NCBI GenBank assembly: GCA_002329675.1
Contig: DCUA01000003.1
Location: forward strand, 1,184-12,589
Direction of reading: 5' to 3'
Source of the DNA: Firmicutes bacterium UBA1426
Lineage (GTDB): Bacteria; Bacillota; Clostridia; Peptostreptococcales; Anaerovoracaceae
Length of the DNA: 11,406 nt
Part shown: positions 6,814-11,406 of the stretch, piece after piece
Numbering within the stretch: the stretch's first letter is position 1
Layout: the number at the start of each line of letters is the position of its first letter
Program-made: the position numbers and the translations under genes
The notes under the pieces: generated by a model
Seen by the model: the letters and a program-made list of their open reading frames with translations, nothing else
Database searches by the model: none
What the model was told of the DNA's origin: nothing

Positions 6814-6835
6814 CTAATATTATAGTTAATATTAG
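6814..6835. promoter_or_regulatory. Inverted-repeat operator at the abiEi start
   Basis: CTAATATTA (6814-6822) and TAATATTAG (6827-6835) are perfect 9-bp inverted arms separated by four bases. The site ends one base before the abiEi ATG and covers its -10 element. Autorepression through promoter inverted repeats is established for AbiEi antitoxins, so self-regulation is the simplest reading. Confidence 0.65.
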
Positions 6836-6847
6836 TATAAAAGTAAA
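6819..6847 (-). promoter_or_regulatory. abiEi promoter, probably giving a leaderless mRNA
   Basis: On the minus strand TTTACT (6847-6842), a 17-bp spacer and a perfect TATAAT (6824-6819) form a sigma-A-type promoter. The expected start point, about seven bases on, falls at or next to the A of the abiEi ATG (6812). No ribosome binding site lies between, consistent with leaderless initiation. TATACT (6839-6834) is a weaker alternative -10. Confidence 0.55.
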
Positions 6848-6870
6848 ATATTGACCTGGGTAATACAAAT

Positions 6871-6893
6871 GTGAAGTTGTATACTTTTTATTG
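6871..6893 (+). repeat. Shared upstream box, copy 2, abutting the hipA-like remnant
   Basis: This segment matches 3626-3648 at 20 of 23 positions, the first 16 exactly (GTGAAGTTGTATACTT). Homology to the HipA-like gene begins immediately after it, at about 6893. It looks like the left end of a duplicated module whose middle has been lost. Confidence 0.55.
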
Positions 6894-7160
6894 ACGACGT
6901 TCTTTCACTCTTCAAGTATGCGATGGGTAAAGATATCGTCGAATTCGGCAAATACGCAAAGACACGCTCTCCCGTATACGGCGGTGTTACTTTCGAGCGG
7001 ATCTGTGCTGGGGTCACGTGCGACACACAGGCGCAACAGTTGCAGCAGCTGATCGGGCTAGAATTCACCATCCCTGTATAAACTGGTATGAATAATGGCT
7101 GGCGGCAGTTAAAAAAAACACGTCCGAATCCGTGTTTCAGAGCTTCTGGAATTGCCGCGG
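6893..7160 (+). pseudogene. Decayed 3' fragment of a second HipA-like kinase gene
   Basis: The fragment corresponds to codons 291 to about 380 of the HipA-like gene at 4971-6140. DDVLSLFKYAM aligns with DNGLSLFNYAM, YAKTRSPVYGGVTFERIC with YAKTRFPVYGDISFERIC, and DTQAQQLQQLIG with NTQAQQLQRLIG. A 4-bp deletion after codon F-T (about 7069) shifts the frame, so the first frame stops at TAA 7079-7081. The other frame continues with INWYE, a stop, and similarity up to about 7157. Even the metal-binding DNG is changed to DDV. No start codon or ribosome binding site is present, and nothing upstream of the DNG motif survives. It is a non-functional relic of duplication, older than a recent copy since many codons differ. 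Confidence 0.8.
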
Positions 7161-7220
7161 TATAATAATATTGAATCTCGTGACAGATAATATATTCACA
7201 AGAACAGGAGGTGTATTCTT

Positions 7221-7793
7221 ATGGACCTTAAAGACATAAAAACAAAAAGGCTGCACGATATTGAGAAGAAGATATTTTTTCTTGCCTGGCTGAACGAGAA
7301 GTTGAAGGCAGCAGGAAGCCGCGCGCTTCCCATTCTTGTCGGCGGCAGCGCCGTCGAACTGTACACTGGCGGTAATTATACGTCTGTCGATATGGATATA
7401 TATCTTGATGATATAGTGCTGGCTGTCGACATTCTTGAGGAGCATGGCTTTGTGAAGACTGGCAGGCATTATTTTTCCGCTGAATACGACCTTCTGGCCG
7501 AGTTTGTAAGTGGTCGTATCCCGGAAAAGGTCAGTGAAATAGAATACGGGGAAGAGTTCATTCTTGTATCTTCGCTTGAAGAGATGATCATAGACCGGTT
7601 GAACGTCGCAAAATGGCGGAATATCCCTAAGGACCTTGAATGGGCCAGAATAATGATATCATCGGGAGACGGGATGGGATTGGATATGGATTATCTGCGT
7701 GGACGAGCCGCGGAAGAGGGTATAGAGGATTACCTCGAAAAGACGTTGCAGGAGAATAACAGGATAACAGACAATGACATGGGATTGAGGTGA
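7221..7793 (+). CDS. Small nucleotidyltransferase of the minimal-NTase (MNT) type, toxin-like
   Basis: The 190-residue protein shows the nucleotidyltransferase signature LVGGSAVELYTGG (39-51) followed by TSVDMDIYL (54-62). D57 and D59 are the metal-binding pair, and E94 in LLAEFV is a possible third acid. The C-terminal half is helical and carries LDMDYLRGRAAEEG. It resembles the small nucleotidyltransferases found in many mobile and toxin-antitoxin loci (AbiEii/DUF6036-like superfamily). These transfer nucleotides to RNA or protein targets, but the substrate here is unknown. ATG 7221 follows an excellent ACAGGAGGTG site (7204-7212). The TGA is four bases from the next ATG, with the ribosome binding site of the next gene inside its last codons, so the two are translationally linked. 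A decayed paralogue lies at 10028-10240. Confidence 0.7.
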   Translation: MDLKDIKTKRLHDIEKKIFFLAWLNEKLKAAGSRALPILVGGSAVELYTGGNYTSVDMDIYLDDIVLAVDILEEHGFVKTGRHYFSAEYDLLAEFVSGRIPEKVSEIEYGEEFILVSSLEEMIIDRLNVAKWRNIPKDLEWARIMISSGDGMGLDMDYLRGRAAEEGIEDYLEKTLQENNRITDNDMGLR

Positions 7794-7797
7794 GGAT

Positions 7798-8058
7798 ATG
7801 GACGGTAAAAGCAGCAGGCGGATAAAATTTGAAGACCTTGGCCTTTCTCCGGAAGAGAGGCTTAAGCTTCCTAGCCGGCGTGAGCTTTCAAGCAGGCCGT
7901 GGAGCGATGACCAGATGCGGGTCTTTATTGAACGGCAGAAACACGTTCCCGAGATCCTTGCTGAGATGGGGGTAAAAATAAGAAGAACGGTATCATACGA
8001 TCAGCTGAAGGAGGAATGGGTTCAGGCAGATATCGGCTCAGTGTCTCCGGAAGAATAG
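7798..8058 (+). CDS. Unknown 86-residue partner of the small nucleotidyltransferase
   Basis: ATG 7798 follows GAGGTGAGG, which overlaps the upstream stop codon. The protein is small, highly charged and predicted soluble. It starts MDGKSSRRIKFEDLGLS, has the central block LKLPSRRELSSRPW then DDQMRVFIERQKHVPEILAEM, and ends in an acidic tail. I do not recognise a family. The same block survives in a decayed copy at 10316-10564, again directly after a nucleotidyltransferase remnant, so the two genes travel as a unit. In this order a small charged protein is a reasonable candidate antitoxin or regulator, but that is inference. No helix-turn-helix is evident. Confidence 0.7.
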   Translation: MDGKSSRRIKFEDLGLSPEERLKLPSRRELSSRPWSDDQMRVFIERQKHVPEILAEMGVKIRRTVSYDQLKEEWVQADIGSVSPEE

Positions 8059-8101
8059 CATCACGAAGAAAAAAAATATTACGAAAAAAGTCATAGCCCA
8101 C

Positions 8102-8131
8102 TTGTTTAAAGTTGGTCAAACGTGCTAAAAT
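8102..8131 (+). promoter_or_regulatory. Probable sigma-A promoter
   Basis: TTGTTT (8102-8107), an 18-bp spacer and TAAAAT (8126-8131) make a reasonable promoter facing right. A transcript would start near 8138, giving a leader of about 90 bases before the 12-codon ORF and about 385 before the 161-residue gene. Confidence 0.4.
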
Positions 8132-8184
8132 TATAAGACAACCGAATAATGAGTGATCCCCTGGTTCTTTTCCTATTCCGTCAC

Positions 8185-8201
8185 ATTTAATTTAATTAAA
8201 T
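8185..8201. promoter_or_regulatory. 17-bp AT palindrome, candidate operator
   Basis: ATTTAATT and AATTAAAT are perfect 8-bp inverted arms around one T, placed about 55 bases downstream of the promoter at 8102-8131. Such AT-only palindromes can arise by chance in AT-rich spacers, so the operator role is tentative. Confidence 0.35.
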
Positions 8202-8225
8202 CCATCGACACGGAGGAATAGGAAC

Positions 8226-8264
8226 ATGAAAAAAAACGGGAAAAGACATGGGCGCTCTTCTTAA
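8226..8264 (+). CDS. Possible 12-residue peptide or leader ORF
   Basis: ATG 8226 follows CGGAGGAAT at ideal spacing and encodes MKKNGKRHGRSS, then TAA. The peptide is very basic. It could be a translated leader, or the stump of a gene whose remainder has decayed, since the ribosome binding site is stronger than a random one would be. Nothing supports a specific function. Confidence 0.25.
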   Translation: MKKNGKRHGRSS

Positions 8265-8522
8265 ACACCTGTCAGATATAACTAGTTCTTCTATGTTCGG
8301 TATTCATGGTAGTTATTTTTCCTTGTGCTTTAATCGAACACCAACAACTCTTGTCTTGGCTGAAAAAAGCCATAGGCTCTCAGCGCGTTATCTCTCAAAA
8401 GTACAAGTGCGGCCAGCTCTCCTTAAAAAATTCATACTGCATGATGATAATTTATTTGCCTCCAATAATTTTTTTCGAATGATTCCGTCATTCTATTACT
8501 TATTGAGGAGGGTGTTTCGAAC

Positions 8523-9008
8523 ATGGAGAAAAAATTTGACAGAAGCGGCGTATTGATAAAGGATTCCTTCAAGGAACTGGTCCATGAAATAGCGCAATTG
8601 ACCGAGATGGCTGGTGGGTGGAGAAACTTCTATACTGACGACCCGGCCGACACCATGCAGGTGATCTTCCTCTGGTCACGCCTGAGGGACGAAAGCATGG
8701 GAATGTTTGATGTGGTACCCAACAGCCTGTTTAAGAGGACGGAAACCTGGGGCGATTCGATAAACGAAAGGGTCAACATGGACGACATCCTCCAGCTTTA
8801 TCATTGTCTAACTGTAAACGATGTCATCTACAGCATGCCGATGGTTCGTTTCAGGGTCACTCCGGATAACGATTATTTCCTGCTCGATTATGAGATGGAT
8901 TTTCCTTTTGACGAGTCTAAACAAGCAGAAATATTCCAAGGCGAAGAGGCTCTTGAAATCGCTGAGCGATGGTTGAAATACATGAACTGTATATACAACT
9001 TTATTTAG
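8523..9008 (+). CDS. Unknown acidic protein, 161 residues
   Basis: ATG 8523 lies ten bases after a strong GAGGAGGG site (8505-8512). The protein begins MEKKFDRSGVLIKDSFKELV. It is acidic and soluble, with a helical N-terminus, a tryptophan-containing centre (GGWRNFYTDD 31-40; FLWSRLRDE 49-57; TETWGDS 73-79), and a strand-rich part FRVTPDNDYFLLDYEMDFPFDE (110-131). It closes with a helix ending in EIAERWLKYMNCIYNFI. No signal peptide or membrane segment is seen. I do not recognise a family. It stands alone between a long leader and the metallophosphoesterase gene, and the 187-bp gap to the latter argues against tight coupling. The good ribosome binding site and even coding character support a real gene. 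Confidence 0.7.
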   Translation: MEKKFDRSGVLIKDSFKELVHEIAQLTEMAGGWRNFYTDDPADTMQVIFLWSRLRDESMGMFDVVPNSLFKRTETWGDSINERVNMDDILQLYHCLTVNDVIYSMPMVRFRVTPDNDYFLLDYEMDFPFDESKQAEIFQGEEALEIAERWLKYMNCIYNFI

Positions 9009-9034
9009 GATGATCTGCTCATTATAAAACCTGT

Positions 9035-9150
9035 AATGTCCGGTGCTCCCCGGCCGAAAACGGGGGCCCTTCGAGTCCGGTGACCGTACAGCCGTATGTA
9101 TGCGCGGAACGAAACGAACGGAGCCCCGCTGCCGTATCAAAGTGCGGACC
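9035..9150. other. GC-rich structured spacer before the metallophosphoesterase
   Basis: This patch is clearly richer in G and C than the AT-rich spacers elsewhere. It contains a CCCCG/CGGGG hairpin (9048-9052 and 9061-9065, 8-base loop), the 7-mer TCCGGTG twice (9039 and 9076), the 7-mer GCCGTAT twice (9091 and 9131), and a possible GCGG/CCGC pairing around 9103-9129. A tRNA-like TTCGAGTCC (9070-9078) occurs but has no matching stem, so it is not a tRNA. It could be a structured leader RNA or foreign sequence. Confidence 0.3.
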
Positions 9151-9195
9151 TTAATGAATTTCCAAAATAAAAAAAATCAGCGAGGAAAAAACGAC

Positions 9196-9972
9196 ATGAC
9201 GACATTCGTTACTGGCGACACACACTCAGATCCGCTCAAACGATTCGAGAAACTTTTCGGATGGGTAGAACAAAAAGGAAAGACACCCCTTACGAAAGAT
9301 GACGTTGTTCTCATTGCGGGCGACTTCGGCGTTGTATGGGGGGACGGGACACCCAAAGACATAAGGATAGAAAACTCCATCCTAGATACTCTTGAGAGTA
9401 TGCCATTCACAACACTATTTATAGACGGCAACCATGAAAACTTCGACAGGCTTATGCGCTTTCCCGTTGAGTCCAGATACTGTGGAAATGTCGGCGTGCT
9501 TCGCCCGTCTGTCCTGCACCTCAGGCAGCGCGGGCATGTCTATTCGATCGGTGGCAGAAAGATATGGTGTTTCGGAGGCGGAATTTCCGTGGACAAAAAC
9601 TACAGAAAAGAAGGCAGTAGCTGGTGGTCTCAGGAAGAACCGTCAGACGAAGAATATCGCTACGGTATGAGCCAGCTTGAAAAGCACAACTGGGAAGTTG
9701 ATTTTGTCGTTACCCACGCGGGTCCGTCAGGAGCGGTCGAGTCCATGAAACTTCCTCCTCTTAGGGAATCTTTTGGTGGTATGGTCAACGAATACGATCC
9801 TGTATCACCCTATCTTGAGCATGTAAGCCGGAAGCTGCGTTTCAACAAGTGGTTCTTTGGGCATTACCATATGGATATAAGTGAGCTCTCCTCAGTGACT
9901 GCGGATTCTTGCGTAAGCCGAGAAGAAGGAAATTTTACAGCCATTTATCATTATATATACGAGCTTCTTTAG
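9196..9972 (+). CDS. Calcineurin-like metallophosphoesterase
   Basis: The 258-residue protein carries every motif of the calcineurin-like fold: GDTH (7-10; D8, H10), GDFG (42-45; D43), GNHE (78-81; N79, H80), VTHAG (172-176; H174) and GHYH (222-225; H223, H225). These residues bind two metal ions and hydrolyse phosphomono- or diesters of nucleotides, nucleic acids or proteins. The cytosolic form lacks a signal peptide. The length fits the compact single-domain members found in phages and mobile elements. ATG 9196 follows GAGG (9182-9185). The frame remains open upstream to 9043, but that extension is arginine-rich and lacks a ribosome binding site, so it is rejected. The substrate cannot be told from sequence. 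Pipolins have been noted to carry metallohydrolases, which fits the setting. Confidence 0.85.
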   Translation: MTTFVTGDTHSDPLKRFEKLFGWVEQKGKTPLTKDDVVLIAGDFGVVWGDGTPKDIRIENSILDTLESMPFTTLFIDGNHENFDRLMRFPVESRYCGNVGVLRPSVLHLRQRGHVYSIGGRKIWCFGGGISVDKNYRKEGSSWWSQEEPSDEEYRYGMSQLEKHNWEVDFVVTHAGPSGAVESMKLPPLRESFGGMVNEYDPVSPYLEHVSRKLRFNKWFFGHYHMDISELSSVTADSCVSREEGNFTAIYHYIYELL

Positions 9973-10027
9973 CCTCAGTATCCTTTGCGTGACGTACCTG
10001 TCATTGCTTGAGCAGTCTCTGTAGAAA

Positions 10028-10240
10028 ACTTTCGCCGAAGATACGATCATAGAAAGTCTGATGGCCGCTAAATTCAACAATATCCCTAAGGACCTTGAAT
10101 AGGCGCAGATATTGTTGTCATCAGGCGGTGTCATTAAGTCGGTCTTGGTCTACTTAAATGAAAGGGCTTCAACAGAGGGGGTAAGTGGCCTTCTAGAAAG
10201 GATATTAACAGCGATTACAACTATTGCCCGTGAAGAAAAC
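10028..10240 (+). pseudogene. Decayed paralogue of the small nucleotidyltransferase (C-terminal half)
   Basis: The frame aligns with residues 118-181 of the intact gene at 7221-7793. FAEDTIIESLMAAKFNNIPKD corresponds to SLEEMIIDRLNVAKWRNIPKD, and SSGG...YLNERASTEGVSGLLER to SSGD...YLRGRAAEEGIEDYLEK. The nucleotide run AATATCCCTAAGGACCTTGAA is identical in both copies. TAG (10100-10102) replaces the TGG for W141. The N-terminal catalytic GGS...DMD part is absent, and the original stop codon is lost, so the frame runs on into the next remnant. It has no ribosome binding site and cannot encode an active enzyme. Confidence 0.8.
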
Positions 10241-10315
10241 AATAAAGTGTCTGAGACAGAACGGCATACCAATGGCTGTCATAAGACGGACTATGGAACT
10301 TCGGGATTATTACCC

Positions 10316-10564
10316 GACAACGCCAAGCCAATCAAATATGAAGACTTTCAACGCACCTTCTAGCTCACATTTGATGAGCAACGCTTGAAATTGCCACCAA
10401 GGAGGGAGCTTTCAAGCTGCACTTGGAGAATTGATCAGATTCGCGTATTTATTGAGATACAGAATAATGTTCCGGATCTTCTTGCCTAAATGGACATTGA
10501 AATAGCGGGCAGCATCGAATACATGGAGCTCCAAAAAGCATGTTTGACACAAAACGGATATTGA
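10316..10564 (+). pseudogene. Decayed paralogue of the 86-residue partner protein
   Basis: Read in the same frame as the preceding remnant, it matches the intact gene at 7798-8058. KPIKYEDF corresponds to RRIKFEDL, LKLPPRRELSS to LKLPSRRELSS, and DQIRVFIEIQNNVPDLLA to DQMRVFIERQKHVPEILA. TAG (10361-10363) and TAA (10487-10489) interrupt the frame, and a final TGA lies at 10562-10564. Conservation of gene order with the intact pair shows that both genes were copied together. The best conserved block (LP.RRELSS...DQ.RVFIE.Q..VP..LA) may mark the functional core of the family. Confidence 0.8.
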
Positions 10565-10598
10565 TTATGATCAGAAATATCAAAATGTCTTTAAGTTA

Positions 10599-11406
10599 TC
10601 AATCAAGTAGGGCCATAGCCGCTCGCTGTGTTTCCTCGTGCGCATCAATATAATGACGAGTTGTCCTGAAATCGGCATGAGTTAACGCGTTCTGTATCTG
10701 AATTGTACTGGCACCTTTTTCAACCAACATCATTGCAAAACCATGGCGCAGGCTGTACGGTGAATACTTGTTTTCATCAATTCCGGCACGGCGAAGGATA
10801 CTTCTAAACTGTTTTTTTATCGAAGAAACAGGGAAGAGTTTGTCGTCTGGCTTTGCATTTGAGTTCTTAGTCTCCCAGTCCTTCAGAGCCTGATACGGCG
10901 CTTCGGAAAAATACAGCCAACCTGTTGTTTTTGCTTTTCTGTTATTAATGTGGCGGGCCAGGAACTTTTTCTCTTTTAAGTTTATGTCGCGCCAGATAAG
11001 TCCCAGTGCGGTAACAGGACGAATTCCAGTGTACATCATCACTACGATCAGCGGATATATATATCCCATATCACATTTTTTGTCACCTATAATGTAGGTT
11101 TCTTTCGACTGTTCTAGCGCGGCCTGTATTATTTTATTACGGTCTTCTTTGGGGATTTCTTGGATCTTAGGTTCTATCCCGATCTCCGATAGTTGTTTGT
11201 ATTTGGGATACTGATATTCTTTTAAACGCTCATAGTGCTCCGTAGCCCATGTGCACAGATATTTTAATTCCCTTAACTTTCTGTTTATGGTTGAAGCCTT
11301 TTTCCCAGCCAGAGTCTCAGAAGCTTGATATTTTTCGATTCTTGCCTTGTCTATATTTGAAATCCGGATGTTATATAAGTTTTTTAAGGCTAGGTAAGAA
11401 CTATGT
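10599..11406 (-). CDS. Tyrosine recombinase / integrase, N-terminus outside the window
   Basis: The frame enters from the right edge and gives 268 visible residues ending at TGA (10601-10599). An N-terminal core-binding (SAM-like) domain (visible residues about 10-65) is followed by the catalytic domain: YTGIRPVTALGL with R129, a basic hairpin NNRKAK (155-160), YSLRHGF (217-223; R220, with Y217 where His is usual), LTHADFRTTRHYIDAH with H243 and nucleophile Y252. An internal ATG at 11069 would drop the DNA-binding domain and is not the start. Such enzymes integrate and excise mobile elements at attachment sites. Together with the polymerase it completes the two-gene hallmark of pipolins. The Tyr for His replacement in the HxxR box occurs in active family members, so activity is likely. 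Confidence 0.85.
   Translation of the reverse strand, partial: HSSYLALKNLYNIRISNIDKARIEKYQASETLAGKKASTINRKLRELKYLCTWATEHYERLKEYQYPKYKQLSEIGIEPKIQEIPKEDRNKIIQAALEQSKETYIIGDKKCDMGYIYPLIVVMMYTGIRPVTALGLIWRDINLKEKKFLARHINNRKAKTTGWLYFSEAPYQALKDWETKNSNAKPDDKLFPVSSIKKQFRSILRRAGIDENKYSPYSLRHGFAMMLVEKGASTIQIQNALTHADFRTTRHYIDAHEETQRAAMALLD

Larger units (their letters stand above)
8059..8522. other. Gene-poor 464-bp stretch with promoter-like sequence, AT palindrome and a 12-codon ORF
   Basis: No convincing full gene lies here. It contains a sigma-A-like promoter (8102-8131), a 17-bp AT palindrome (8185-8201), and a 12-codon ORF with a good ribosome binding site (8226-8264). The rest is AT-rich sequence with a small TGGCT-gaaaaa-AGCCA hairpin near 8358-8373. 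A frame at 8248-8556 (102 codons) overlaps the next gene by 34 bases, has no ribosome binding site and resembles nothing, so I do not call it. Confidence 0.5.
9973..10598. other. Stretch holding only decayed genes
   Basis: Between the metallophosphoesterase and the recombinase no intact gene is present. Nearly all of it is the broken second copy of the 7221-8058 gene pair. The first 55 bases (9973-10027) show no clear similarity or signal. The recombinase stop codon (10599) faces the end of the second remnant (10564) with 34 bases between them and no terminator. Confidence 0.65.

Noticed and set aside
8248..8556. 102-codon plus-strand ORF
   Set aside because: It has no ribosome binding site, overlaps the well-supported 161-residue gene, and its product resembles nothing. 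It may be a chance frame.
9070..9078. TTCGAGTCC resembling a tRNA T-loop
   Set aside because: Flanking bases do not form a T-stem, and no acceptor, D or anticodon arms can be drawn on either strand.
9035..9140. CRISPR-like or iteron array from short repeats
   Set aside because: There are only two pairs of unrelated 7-mers with no regular repeat unit.
9043..9195. N-terminal extension of the metallophosphoesterase
   Set aside because: The extension is arginine-rich and unlike the family, whose first motif normally lies close to the N-terminus. The ATG at 9196 has a GAGG site.
10112..10363. Apparent 83-residue ORF
   Set aside because: It is only the open stretch between two stops in the joined remnants of the nucleotidyltransferase and its partner.

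Overview
The window looks like part of an integrated mobile element from a Gram-positive bacterium, most likely a member of the Bacillota (Clostridia or Negativicutes). The grounds for this are strong AGGAGG-type ribosome binding sites, an IS256-family transposase, moderate GC content, and accessory genes of kinds common in that phylum. No host housekeeping gene, rRNA or tRNA is present, so the assignment stays at phylum level and is an inference.

The central gene is a 918-residue family B DNA polymerase on the minus strand (492-3248). It has proofreading Exo I and Exo III motifs, a YxGG linker, and polymerase motifs A (DFSGAYP), B (K...NTLYG) and C (TTDG). No terminal protein gene is visible. 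A tyrosine recombinase enters from the right edge (10599-11406, minus). A PolB of this type plus a tyrosine recombinase is the hallmark of pipolins, which carry primer-independent DNA polymerases (piPolB). I read the window as roughly the core and cargo of a Bacillota pipolin. An IS256-family element (1 to about 270) sits just beyond the 3' end of the polymerase gene.

Between polymerase and recombinase lies a cargo block rich in toxin-antitoxin-like genes. Rightward from 3684 come an AbiEii-like nucleotidyltransferase, a small ORF interrupted by an amber codon, and a HipA-like kinase. Convergent to them is an AbiEi-type antitoxin (6195-6812, minus) with no AbiEii partner adjacent. It has a promoter overlapped by a perfect inverted repeat, no Shine-Dalgarno, and its own terminator. 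Next comes a decayed 3' fragment of a second hipA-like gene (6893-7160). After it are a small nucleotidyltransferase (7221-7793) and an 86-residue protein (7798-8058) that look like one two-gene unit.

After a gene-poor stretch with a promoter-like sequence and an AT palindrome come an unrecognised 161-residue acidic protein (8523-9008) and a calcineurin-like metallophosphoesterase (9196-9972). A second, decayed copy of the nucleotidyltransferase/86-residue pair (10028-10564) then runs up to the recombinase.

The region therefore shows repeated duplication followed by decay. Two different toxin-like modules each have one intact and one broken copy. A 16-bp sequence is shared between the region upstream of the intact kinase cluster and the exact left junction of the kinase remnant.
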